Assembly (NCBI RefSeq): GCF_030272615.1
Contig: NC_081408.1
Span: forward strand, 204,377,113 to 204,441,112
Reading direction: 5' to 3'
Length of the DNA stretch: 64,000 nt
Source of the DNA: Cryptomeria japonica
Taxonomy: Eukaryota > Streptophyta > Pinopsida > Cupressales > Cupressaceae
Under the pieces are notes generated by a model, which was not told the DNA's origin, searched no databases, and saw only the letters and a list, made by a program, of their open reading frames with translations. Both the position numbers and the translations under genes were made by a program. This document shows, piece by piece, positions 1-11,500 of the stretch. How positions within the stretch are numbered: the first letter of the stretch is position 1; the number at the start of each line of letters is the position of its first letter.

Positions 1-851
1 GAGTGAAACTGAGTAATGCATTAATATAAGGTGTTAATGCAGGGATATCATTTGAGGAGAACCAATTGGTGAGTAGGATACATATTTAAAGTTCTGTGTG
101 TGACTCTATTTCCCAATGAACAAGGCACTAGTCTTGCAAGTTTGGGGATGCTTTCAGATCAAACAAATTAAGAGAAAATCTATTTCCCTTTATGTTTAGG
201 CATGTGTTCTTCTCATTCCAGGCTCTATTTTCATTTATGATTTATACAGATCTAGCCAATTTGTTGTGTGTTTCTAGATTTGGTGAGTTTATGGAATGAT
301 CTATCTACTTATTATTGATGCAGTTATGTGTCTATAATCATTGTATTTAATGAATCAAAGGGTGTCCCCCCCTAGGTCTAGCAGAACCTGAAGTGCAAGA
401 GGATCATTAGGATCCTATGTTATGTTGTCCAATCCCTAAAGTGTTTCATTGATTGAGGTTGGCTATCTCATAGATAGATTTGGAGGTGTTCTTGGGTTAT
501 CACTTTTGGTGAACAACAAAAGTAAAGGAGATTGCCACTTTACATGATACTCCTTCTCCATCTACAAATCTTCCTCGTTATACCTTAGATTTCAAACAAA
601 TTTATTATGTTGTTCCTCCATCTAGTTAATTGCAACATTCTTATAGTCGTAGCTTTCATATAATGGCAAAACAAGATTTAAAGGACAAGGAATTGGGAAA
701 TTTGAGCATGGAATTCGTCTCCCTATAAACCCTCCTACATGAACTACTACAAGAGGCTAAGGAAATGGTACTCCTCTTTCTATGGATGAATTCATTAGAC
801 TCCAAAATATTAACAACCATCTTCAAAAAAAGAAATAAAAAGAGCCCATAA

Positions 852-1217
852 GAATGTTTCTTCTTCAAACATCCTTTTTGTTCATTTCATAAAAACCATG
901 ACCATAATGCTGATGATTGCCCTGACTTTCAAAAATCTATTCAAGATGGCATAGATAGTGGAAAAATTAGTATTATGGATAATGAATCTTCTTTTTCTAA
1001 CAATCCTTCCCCTTCACGTCAAGAAGATATTTACCATCCTAAAAGATTAGCTACAAGAATCTATTGGAGATTGAAATGTGATAAGAACATTTCCTTTCCT
1101 CCTCAAAATAAAAACAAAAATCTTAAGCAAGTGAATGGTATTGAATATTTCATTTTCATGATTCATATTCACATTCTCTTGGAAAATGTTATGCATTTAA
1201 GAAATTTGTTCAAATGA
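852..1217 (+). pseudogene. gypsy Gag zinc-knuckle fragment
   Basis: Open frame of about 120 codons starting just after a stop at 849-851. It contains CSFHKNHDHNADDC, a CX2HX4HX4C variant zinc knuckle, followed by a segment ending SIQDGIDSGKI. The pattern CxFHxxxxHxxxxC followed by an LxxxIxxLIxxGxI-like helix is typical of the nucleocapsid end of plant Ty3/gypsy Gag, which binds the genomic RNA during particle assembly. Nothing upstream forms a convincing retrotransposon gag core, and downstream the frame becomes low-complexity and stops. The first ATG (975) lies after the knuckle, so this is a fragment and not a gene with its own start. Confidence 0.5.
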
Positions 1218-2690
1218 AATATGATCTTGAACAAATTTGTCTCACAAAAGATCTAGCTATATTTTTTAAGTAAAAGCATAGTGCCTTAGCACTTCTTTTC
1301 CCTTCATGTTTCTCTTCACCCTATGACATAAGTAGGCAACTTAACTGGGGGCTCTTTATCATTTGTGGTTGTATTGTTTCAATTTCATATACATTGGGGC
1401 AGCAACATGAAGTCCACTTTCCTTCTTCTTTCTAGACATTTATCTTTATCTTTGAGCATTATTTATTATTAGATCTCCTTTCTTGCATTGAGTTAATCTT
1501 ATGTGAGCATGTAAATGTTCTTTGGTTTTCCACTTTGCTTGGAGAGGATTTTCTTTAATAAGTAATGCACCTCTTCTCTTTCTCACATTCTCGTGGAAAG
1601 GGGTATCTCTTCTATAGTTGTGATTATTCTCGAACATGATATGCTCCCTTGCATGGAATAATCTCTAGAGAAGTACATATTCCTTTCTTTGAAGAATTTT
1701 TTCCATTAGGAAGGTGTATCATTTGAAAATAAACACCATTGGAAGATGTGTCCCTCTTTTTCCCGTTGTCCTTCTTACTTGGGGGCCAAGGATTTACACT
1801 TCTATTCCTTTCTCTCTATCTCGAGTATCACTATTTCCTTTAGGGGCTTCAATTTTCATACATTATTATCATTTCTATATTCTTAATCCCCCTTGGGGAA
1901 CATGTGATGCTTTTTGTTTCCTTCTTTTGAAGATTACTACTTCTTGAGATGTGTATTTTACACATACTAGGGTGCTTTCTTGCATGCATTCATGAAAGTA
2001 CATTGTGTATTTGCTTATGTTTAATCTATCTCTAGAAGATTTTGTAACCTCTTCTCATTGTCTCTACGCCAAGGGGGAAATGATTTCTCTCTATCTCTCT
2101 TCCTCTAAGGATCTACTATTACCTATTTTGTGGATGTTGTGAATTTTATTACTTGATGTCATTCCTTGTACATAATTGTTAGTTGTCTTGTTCAAGGATT
2201 CTCTCTTATACATGAGGTGTAGTCCTTGACTACAACCTTTTTTACACTTGGTAATGTACATCTACAATAAATTCACCCATCCCTCTTGGGGCTAAAAGTG
2301 TGTCATCCTTCATCAAGAATCCCTTTTCACCTAGGAATAGAACGAAGGATTGCATTCTTGTTCTCTATTTTTCCTTGTTCTAGAAGATGTTATATTTGTC
2401 TAGGACAACTTCTCTTGGAGGAGGATGACATTTTGAACAAAAGTATCTTCTCTTCCAAGGACCTCCTTTACACTTCCGTTAATATATCTCTTTTCAACTA
2501 TCTTATCCTTTCTTGAAGAGTATTCCCTCTCTTGCTTGGATTTATGAAATTCTTGCATAGTGGATATCTTCTTTGTGATGAAGGTAGGTATCCTTGTTCT
2601 AAATTATTTAAGATATCAATATAAACCTATGTTGACATCTTAAGGGGGGGAACCCACACTACTCCTTTGTATTAAACTTCTCTCATGCAT
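1218..2690. other. non-coding part of remnant H
   Basis: AT-rich, with no frame longer than about 80 codons and no recognisable domain. Pyrimidine-rich runs and scattered short direct repeats resemble the 3' untranslated part of a gypsy element. I see no gene here. Confidence 0.4.
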
Positions 2691-3013
2691 TGTATAGTGG
2701 GACATTCTTGGAACTAGAGGGTAAACTCTTAGAGCAAGATGTCATCACTTTTCTTGTACAATGGAACATTCTTGGAACCAGAGGGTAACCTCTTAGAGAA
2801 AGATCTCATCACTTTTATTGTATAGTGGAACATTCTTGGAACAAGAGGGTAACCTCTTAGAGCAAGATGTCATCACTTTTATTTTGTATAGTGGGTCATT
2901 CTCGAAACTAGGGCATAGACTCTTAGAGCAAGATGGCACCACTTTTCTTTTATGCAGGGTTCTTATTCTCGAAAACAAAGCACAGACTCTTAGAGCGGGA
3001 TGTCACACCTTTA
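2691..3013. repeat. minisatellite, about 65 bp x 5
   Basis: Five tandem units begin near 2691, 2755, 2819, 2885 and 2951 (period 64-66 bp). Each has the order TGTATAGTGG, CATTCTTGGAAC or CATTCTCGAAAC, CTCTTAGAGCAAGATG and a T-rich tail. Units 1-3 are close to one another; units 4-5 share their own variants (CTCGAAA, ACTCTTAGAGC). Each unit holds the small palindrome CTCTTAGAG. The array lies in the non-coding 3' part of remnant H, where tandem repeats are common in large plant gypsy elements. Confidence 0.85.
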
Positions 3014-3684
3014 TTGACACTAGTAGTGTACATTCTATATAGGTTGTAGCAAACTCATCCATAGACTCTTATGAGGTACTCCAAACCTCACTTGCACACA
3101 CACACTGATGGTATTATGAAAGAATAAGTATTTGGTCAACTACTGAGAGGGGGGGAGTGAATCACTAGATAGAAAAACTAATAAAATATCACCAATCTCA
3201 AAAATCAATCTCTCAAAGTAAAGTTAGAACTAACAATGTAATACCTCTATCAATATAAAAACTCATAAGATAAACTAGTTGACTGTTACAACAAATTAAC
3301 AGTAAATGACTTCTTCATTTCTCAATGCTTTCGGTTATCATGACTTATCAAAATAGTTAAGTAGTTAAGTAGAACAACCATGAAAACATAACCACAAAAA
3401 CATTCACCACTTGACACAAATATTTTTGACGTGGAAACCAAAATAGGTAAAAATCACGGTGAGATGAGACTCACAAGATAGCAATTTGAACTCTTCTGAA
3501 GTTTGCCCTGTTAGGAGCCTATCTTGTTAAAGCTTTACAAAAAGTCTTGTTAAGAACTGATCCTGTTCGGATTCACCCGGTTAAGAGATTGACTACAAAT
3601 GCCTTGTTAGAAGAAATACCCTATAAGGAGTAACCTCGGTAGAGGATTTGAAAATCCAATCTAATGGATCACCTTGTTAGAGCA

Positions 3685-3780
3685 TTTACTAATAGTCTAG
3701 TAAAGTGTTTAAGTACAACAATTTTCAGCATACTAATTCACACCCCCCCCCCCCCCCCCCCACCCTCTTAGTATTCATCA
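3685..3780 (+). repeat. 3' fragment of LTR S with 19-C tract
   Basis: Copy of the last 96 bp or so of LTR S (compare 4970-5050). It runs from TTTACTAATAGTC through TTCACACC and ends TATTCATCA, followed by the same A1 LTR sequence that follows the full S copy. It includes an uninterrupted run of 19 C at 3743-3761, against 7-8 C in the full copy. Confidence 0.75.
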
Positions 3781-3883
3781 GTCTTGTTAAGAACTGATCC
3801 TATCAGGAATCACCCAGTTAAGGGATTGACTACAAATGCCTTGTTAGAAGAAATACCCTGTAAGGAGTAAACTCGGTAGAGGT

Positions 3884-5050
3884 TGTTGCCATTTTTAATG
3901 ATTGATTCTATGATTGTCATTGATGGAGACACAATTGATTTGAGATCACTTTTTGTATGTATGAGTTAAAGCTCAAATAGTATTTATTCCAACTAGTATG
4001 ATGTATTATAATATTTAGACTATCGGTGTTTTGCAGAAAGTGTTTACTGATCTAAAGTGGTATGAAGACCCCAAGCGGTTCGAGGATCTCAAGCGACACG
4101 AAAGAACAAAATGGAACAACTCATATTTCCCAGTCTTCATTTTGTCAAACTGGAAACCGATATTTTTCTTAAACCGGTATTTTGTATGAACCGGTAATAC
4201 TCTATGATGAGTTACCAATCGACATTTTGTGATGAGTTACCATCCACCGATTGTTTGGTGTTGCCGACACTCTGGCAGTGCTTTTTATGTCATGTTACCA
4301 AATATGTCTAGATGCATTGAACCGAGGAAATTGTATTGCAATCCTATTAGACCAACATGAAATCAGATTCCTTTATAAGGACATCATGTCTAGGGTTTTA
4401 GAGTCGCTAGGGTTTAAGGTGGTTGATGAGTTTTTGTAAGAGAGCACACAAAAGGCAAGTTCAGGGTCTATGGAAGATAGATAGAGTGTGAATGTGTTAA
4501 AGACTGAAGTAATACTGGAATGCATTAGGAATGAGCTATCAAGGATCTAACCAAGCAATATGTGCTATTTGCTAGATCACTCACTTGTTGATTACTCACA
4601 TCTTCGACAAGTCTAAAGCCCTTAACCAGGTAGGCCCAAAACCCTTTTTTAAATCCTCTAACAAGGTGGTTCACATCTATGGATCTAAAATCCTCTAGCA
4701 AGGTTGTCTTTAATTGAACTTATCTCCTAATAGAGATTCAAATTCCTAACAGGATCTGTTCTGGTAAAGAACATTGTATGACCTTAACTGGTCTAGTTCC
4801 TATTCTACAGATAGTTACTTGTGTGTTTCATCTCACTATGGTTTTTCCCATTTGGGTTTCCACGTCAAAATCTCTTGTGTTAAGGTGTTTGTTCTTCTAT
4901 GGGTGAATGCATTATTTGCTATTTGGTTTGCATGTGTGCTAACCGGTTTGTTTGCTAAACTATTTTACCGGTTTACTCATAGTCTAGTAAAGTGTTTAAG
5001 TACAACAATTTTTGGCATACTAATTCACCCCCCCCTCTTAGTATTCATCA
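3884..5050 (+). mobile_element. solo LTR S
   Basis: LTR-like block of 1,167 bp, TGTTGCC...TTCATCA, in plus orientation. Near its 3' end it carries GGTTTTTCCCATTTGGG followed by TTTCCACGT, and then TTCACCCCCCCCTC, the same two motifs as the copia LTRs elsewhere in this window. No internal region accompanies it. The flanks (GAGGT left, GTCTT right) do not form a target duplication, which fits the local rearrangement of the host LTR. It encodes nothing recognisable. Confidence 0.65.
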
Positions 5051-5939
5051 GTCTTGTTAAGAAATGATCCTATTAGGAATCACCTGGTTAAGGGATTGAC
5101 TACAAATGCCTTATTAGAAGAAATACGATCTAAGGCGTAACCTCGATAAAGGATTTGAAAATCCAATCTAATGGATCGCCTTGTTAGAGCTTACCTGGTT
5201 CGGGGATTTCAATTTTGCTATAATTATTAGCAAACAACAAGAGTTTGTTGATCTATCTAAATAGCAGTACACTTGCTTGATCAGATCCATTTCATGATCC
5301 TATCTACCTTTACTCAAATTGTAGATACATCATCTTGTTCGGTAACCACACACTTAACCGATCTGTGCTCACTCTTTGCTAACTCATTAAACTAAACAAC
5401 TTCATTGACCTTATAAACAAATCAATCAAGTCAGTCACACAACAAAATCCTAATTCTCATAGAGATTACAAACAAATTGGTTTAAGTATGATTGTTGGAT
5501 TACATAGCAATATTTGCATATCAATCAAGAAAACCTTGATCGCTCCTTGATTACCGCTTCATCAAACTTAGTAACTCATCACACTCTTTGCATTAGATGC
5601 AATACATTTTCTCATTCCCTAGACAAAAACTGATACAACAACTCGCCAAAATCTCTTGGAATTATCTTCATACAATTATCATACATGTCATAATCATTAC
5701 CCCTCATCATTAGATCATAAACCAATTCACCAGACTTAATCAGTTATGGTTTATCAAAAACAACAAGTAGCGTTTACCAGTTACATCAATAGATAAGGTT
5801 TACACTAGTTCACTTCACAAATTCTTCCTATTGGTTTCAGTAACAATATTACAAAAATATCAACAATATCATTACCAGTTAATTGACATCAATGACAACA
5901 TAACATATCATTAATGCAATCTTCATGCAAATGCCAACA

Positions 5940-5956
5940 ATCTCCCCCTTTGGCAT
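5940..5956 (-). other. A1 polypurine tract
   Basis: Reads TGCCAAAGGGGGAGAT on the minus strand, directly abutting the 3' LTR. It is the plus-strand DNA primer used in reverse transcription. The same tract occurs in B1, B2, A2, D and E. Confidence 0.85.
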
Positions 5957-6284
5957 TGATGGAAATACAAATATCAATACCATTGATTGATGCATGATTG
6001 TGAAGAGAAATCCTGGTTTACATTACCAAGTATTTGCCATGCTCTCCATGTCTTCAGCTTGTCGATGGTTCTCCTTCCCATAATCACATAATTCTTCTCC
6101 CCCTTTGACATCAATTCCAAATTGAACTAATGTCAAATTTCACTGGGCATCATCAACAATCTGCAACTTGATGCCCCCCCTATGGAATAAATCCATTTCT
6201 ACACAAATCCTTCTATAAAATTCTATAAGTAGCTCCAGAACTGATGTAATCTACATCATACTTAACTAACTTCATGAAGAGGGA

Positions 6285-7456
6285 CAACTCCTAACTGACT
6301 TCTAAGATAATAAAAAGTAGTCTTAGGAAGAGGTTTAGTAAAAATATCTGCAAGTTGTTCCTTGGTAGAAACATGCTCCAAGATCACATCTTTACTTTGT
6401 ACTTTTTCTCTCAAGAAATGATACTTCAATTCAATATGCTTAGTTCATGTGTGCAAAATGGGGTTGTTGGAAATATTAATGGTACTTGTATTATCACATA
6501 AAATCTTTATAGGTTTTGAAATATTCATCTTAAAACCTTCCAAAATGTGCCTCATCCATATAGCCTATGTACCATTCATGTAAGCTACAACATACTCAGC
6601 TTCAAAAGTAGATTGTGAAGTACAACTCTACTTCTTACTACTCCATGAAACAAGTCTTCCTCCAAGAAAAAATGCTCCACCAATTATGCTATTCCATTCA
6701 TCAACATTTCCTGCCCAGTGTGCATCTGTGTACACCTTCAACTAAAAATTTCCTCCATATGGATACCATAACCCATAATCAATAGTGCCTTTCCAGTATA
6801 TAGAAATTCTTTTGGTTGCTATCAGATGTGTTTCCTTAGGATTCCTCTAGAATCTAGCAACTATGCCAACTGCATGAGCTATGTCTTGTCTATTGTGAAC
6901 AACATAGTGCAATTTCCCAATCATTGACCTGTATTCCTTCTTATTAACAGATTTGGACTCATCTTTCTTAGAAAACTTACAACCTGTAACCATAGATGTC
7001 CCAACTAGTTTACAAAAAGTCATGCCAAATGTCTTCAAGACCTCTTTCACATACTTAAACTTTGTGACAAAAATACGATTCTTCATTTGTTGTATTTGCA
7101 ATCCTATGAAACTTTTTTATTTCTCCCACTAAAGACATTTCAAACTCATTTTTCATTTCATCTGCAAAATTGTTGCTCATGTCATCATTACCTCCAAATA
7201 TGATATCATCAACAAATACTTCGCTAGCTAGTATTTTATCTCCTTTAGATTTGAGATAAATGTTACTATCATCACTAGTTCTCAGAAAGCCTATCTTCAT
7301 CAGATATGCATGAAGCCTTTCATACCATGCTCTTGGTTCATGCTTTAATCCATATAAAGGTTTATGCAATTTGCATACCATGTCTTTCTTATTAGTCAGA
7401 GCATAACCAACTGGCTACTCAATGTATACTTCTTCTTCTAGTATCCCATTGAAAAA
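6285..7456 (-). pseudogene. A1 pol, 3' half (reverse transcriptase and RNase H)
   Basis: Minus-strand remains of copia reverse transcriptase and RNase H. From 7456 downward it encodes LYGLKHEPRAWYERL, then the polymerase motif FVDD (about 7196-7221, EVFVDDIIFGG), a palm/thumb segment ending in a degraded DIAHAVGIVARF, and RNase H pieces with CDNTSTINIS and HVSTKEQLADIFTKPL near 6.35-6.5 kb. There are at least one frameshift (between the frames ending at 7055 and 7101) and several stops. The first 195 bp or so (7261-7456) also occurs at 14136-14331, across element B1. Confidence 0.8.
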
Positions 7457-8505
7457 TGTATTTTGGTATGGTTTGTCATTGATGTCAACACTTGCTAAAT
7501 ACACCTACTTTGGAGATCCAGCAACATTCACTGGTAATTAGTAAAATGCTCAAACAATCACCGGTATATGGCTAACCGATAGGATATAATGTTCACTAGT
7601 ACCTGCAATGACATGAAAGACAGTTGGTAATGTTGAAGACATCATGTGGACACTTTTCCTTGAAGTAATATCATTGGTATATTCTTATTTGCATATTTGC
7701 TTTTACCGGCAAATAGGTCCAGGTTATCTAGTGTTACACCGGCAAGTTTATCTTTTCCAGATCAGCATGGCACACTATGGAGATGATTTATTATTGTTAT
7801 AAATGCATTAAGCCGACATGTTCAATTGGTTATTACATCGGATATTGTATTATTTTTAAAATGCTTTATTGTAATATCTTGTAGAGCCGACCTACTAAAA
7901 TTGGTCTTAGGGTATGGTATAAATGTAAGATCTTATTTGTAAGATCAAGTGTGAAATGCGAAAAAGAATTGTAAGAAGGTATATGCAAGATTAAGCAGAG
8001 GTATACATGAAGACATCATTTGAAGGTGAAGCTAGGTTTTTGTAGAAGCATATCAGCATTACACCAATACTGAATCTAGCATATGAAGATGCTATTTTGT
8101 GCAGTACATTCTCATTGGATTTAACCATCCAACTGTAGTCAGTCTGACTCCCATTTGTGTTTGAGTAGTGAGCTCTAGGCTGTTGGCCTTTCTGCATGTG
8201 CAGACCCCTCTTGTACATCTACTATATATAGTAGTATCATATGATTGTGGGTAAGGTTTCCCACCGTGGTTTTTCCCCTTACAGGGTTTCCACGTACAAA
8301 TATTTGTGTCCTGTGTTGTCGTTGACTTTGTGCTTATGTTTCATGCATTAATTCTTATGGGTATAGCATTTCCTGTTAACATTGTTTACCGACACAATTA
8401 ACTGTCTTACCGGTATTAAGCAATAAGTTGGTTAAGAAGAATTTGGTTTGAATTTATTAGACAACTAATTCACCCCCCCCCTCTCAATTGTCCCCAGGAC
8501 CTACA
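7457..8505 (+). repeat. B1 5' LTR
   Basis: It runs from the truncated start to CCTACA. A TATA-like TATAAAT lies near 7917. Near the 3' end are GTGGTTTTTCCCC, TACAGGGTTTCCACGTA and then TTCACCCCCCCCCTCTCA, a signature shared by other copia LTRs here. The LTR would supply promoter and polyadenylation signals. Confidence 0.85.
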
Positions 8506-8506
8506 A

Positions 8507-8519
8507 TTGGTATCAAAGC
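8507..8519 (+). other. B1 primer-binding site
   Basis: TTGGTATCAAAGC lies one base after the LTR. It matches the plant initiator-Met tRNA 3' end site (TTGGTATCAGAGC) except for one G-to-A change. Confidence 0.85.
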
Positions 8520-8562
8520 TTAGTCCGTTTTTTGCAAAAGTTTAACAACTAGAGGAGATCCA

Positions 8563-11500
8563 ATGTCTACTAATTATTTTAGGAAGGATAGTCCTAAACT
8601 TGATGGAACCAACTATGGAATATGGAAAATCCGAATGGAGACACATCTGAATTGCATTGGTAAGGACATCTGGGAGGTTACTAAGAATGGTTATACTGCT
8701 GCGGTAGTTGGTTAGCCTACTCCTATTACTTTAGGCAAAGATGAAGAAAATGATTGCAAAGAAAGAGAAGAACTTTTGAGTGCATTATCAAATCAACAAA
8801 TCATGGGCTTATCAGATAGATCTACTGCAAAAGCTATTTGGGATCATTTGGAAACACTGAATGAAGGGGATTCCACAGTCAAAATTGTACAACTTGAAAG
8901 CTTCCGAGTCAGGTATGAACATCTGAAAATGGAAGAAGATGAAAGAATTTCTACTTTTATGGAAAGAGTAAATGGAATTGTTTTAGGTATCAAATGTTGT
9001 GGAGGAACCTTGAGTGGAGATGAGATTGTTTCAAAAATCTTAAGAGGTTTGCCATTGGCATACAAAATGAAGGTTACTGCTATTAATGAGCTGAGAACAA
9101 TGCCTAATACATCAGTAACTAGGGATACATTGATTGGGAAACTTTCAGCTTTGAAATAGAGGAATTTGGTCCTGTTGCTATAAAAACTGATTTGGCCTTC
9201 AAAGCATCAACATCATCTACTCCATCTTTTGAAAAATCAGACTGGAGAGCCTTTTATGCAAGAGAACTTGAAGAAACTAGGAAGGAGAATGAAGAGCTTG
9301 AAGAACTTGAAGCACTATTTGCAAGAAAAATGCCAAAAGGTCCAATTGGAAGTAAGTATGAAGGTAAAGCACCCTTTAAATGTTTCAATTGCAATAGGAT
9401 TGGTCATATGGCTTTAAGATGCCCTGATAGACATGCTAGACTAAGAGAAGTAGCTAGAAGGACATACAAACATAATCCTAAATATCAGAGATACAAATTT
9501 AAGAAAAACAAAGATAAATCCTGTTACATTGCTAATGAAGGTGTGACTGATGATTCTGATGAAGATCCAACAGACAACAAATGGGTCTTTGTTGCTATAA
9601 CAGAAGATCAATTGATACCTATTGCTCCACCAATAGAACAAGCCCTAGCAGCTAAAGTTGAATCAAAGGATGAATGGATTATTGACTCAGGATGCTCACA
9701 TCACATGATTGGAGACAAAGGAAAATTCTTGAACTTTCAATAATACAATGGAGGTTTAGTAAGATTCATAGATGACAAAGCCTGTTCAATCAAAGGTAAG
9801 GGTTCAATATCACTTGATGGTAAACATAACACTAACAATGTTTACTATGTTGAAGGATTAAAACATAATCTTTTAAGTGTTGGTCAATTAGTTGAAAAAG
9901 GTTTTCAGTTATAATTTAAAAATGGAAAATGCAAAATCATGAATAGAACTGGTTTGGAAATTGCAACTGGTAATCAGACTAGAGGTAATATCTTTCATTT
10001 GAATAATAGTGAAAAGGCATGCTTAATTGCTCATATAGATGAAAGTTGGCTATGGCATAAAAGACTATGTCATGTAAATTTTGATTGCATGGTAAAAATT
10101 AGTACTTCTAAGGCAGTTAGAGATCTACCTAAAATTGTGAAACCTCAGAATATAATTTGCAAGGAATGTCAATTTGCAAAATAGGTTAGAGCTAGTTTCA
10201 AAAGTATTCCAGAAAAATCCAATAATGCTCTTGATTTAATTCACATTGATTTATGTGGTCCCGCTAGAACTAAAAGCTTACAAGGTGATAGATATTTCAT
10301 GCTAATTATTGATGATTATTCTAGAATGTGTTGGGTTACTTTTCTCAGAGAAAAGTCAGAAGCACTTGAGAAGTTCAAACTATTCAAATCAATGGTTGAA
10401 AATGAAACTGGTAAGAAAATTAAATGTTTAAGATCAGATCAAGGAGGAGAATTCACATCTAGAGATTTTAATACCTTATGTGAAGTGAATGGAATCAAAA
10501 GACAGTTATCAGCACCTCAGACACCACAACAGAATGGAGTTGTTGAAAGGAAAAATAGAACTATTTTGGATGCAGCAAGAAGTATGTTATCAGAAGAAAA
10601 TCTACCACATGTGTACTAGAGAGAGGTAGTAAGCACTGCTGTCTATACATTCAACAAAGTTCACATCAAAGGTGAAACTGGTAAGACCCCTCATGAACTA
10701 TGGTTTGATAATACTCCTACTCTTAAGTATTTTAGAATTTTTGGAAGTAAATGTTATATTAGAAGAGATGAGTATATTGGCAAGTTTGATCCTAGAAGTG
10801 ATGAAGGAATATTTCTTGGTTATTCATCTAAGAGTAAAGCTTATAGATGTTTTAATAAAAGATTATAGAAAATTGTTGAGAATACAAATGTAAAGATTGA
10901 TGAACAATTCAGAGGAACTTCAAGATATATAGATTCTGAACTGGTAACAGAAATTATGACAAATGAACCAATAGTAAATCCATCGATACAGAATGATGAC
11001 CCAGTTACTCCGGTATCATCAGAGGATACCACAATAATTGGAGAACAACAACAGACTAAGACACCCTAGTATGTAAGACTGAATCATTCTGAAGATTAGA
11101 TAATTGGAAGCAAATTTAAAGGAGTCATGACAAGAGGAAGATTGGCAAATGAAGAGGTATGTCTTATTTCTCAAATTGAACCATTATCTATCAATGAGGC
11201 ATGTGAAGATAAATTTTGGATTAAAGCTATGGAAGAAGAATTAGGATAAATTGAGAAAAATAATACTTGGACATTAGTTCCCCAGCCTGAAAATAAAAAT
11301 GTAATTGGAATCAAATGGGTATTTAGAAACAAACTCAATGAAGATGGTAAGGTTGTCAGGAATAAAGCAAGACTAGTGTGTAAGGGATATTCTCAGAAAG
11401 AAGGAGTTGATTACAATGAAACCTTTGCACCAGTAGCTAGAATTGAGGCAGTTAGATTATTCCTGGCCTTTGCAGCTCACAAGGATTACAAAGTTTATCA

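Larger units (their letters stand above)
1..3105 (+). mobile_element. Ty3/gypsy-like remnant H, left arm
   Basis: Old LTR-retrotransposon material on the plus strand, interrupted at its right edge by copia A1. The only recognisable coding part is a gag zinc-knuckle fragment near 0.9 kb. The rest is AT-rich DNA without long frames and a 65-bp minisatellite. The sequence resumes at 18396 beyond A1, because both sides of A1 share the CACAC target duplication within a CA-rich stretch. No protease, reverse transcriptase or integrase follows the gag fragment, so this copy has lost pol or belongs to a pol-less derivative. Assignment to gypsy rests on one short motif and on resemblance to element G. 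Confidence 0.5.
3106..5939 (-). repeat. A1 3' LTR with foreign LTR S inside
   Basis: On the plus strand it starts TGATGGTATTATGAAAG and ends ATGCCAACA next to the polypurine tract. The homologous A2 LTRs are about 1.3 kb. This one is 2.8 kb because it holds a 96-bp piece and a full copy of LTR S, together with a repeated block of its own sequence. The block beginning GTCTTGTTAAGAA occurs near 3543, 3781 and 5051. The usual G-run followed by TGAATCA lies near 3150. Confidence 0.8.

Noticed and set aside
3879-5055. Target duplication around solo LTR S
   Set aside because: Flanks GAGGT and GTCTT differ; the surrounding LTR has been rearranged.
7250-7460. A cellular gene exon between 5.9 and 7.5 kb
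   Set aside because: All recognisable protein similarity in this interval is copia reverse transcriptase and RNase H.
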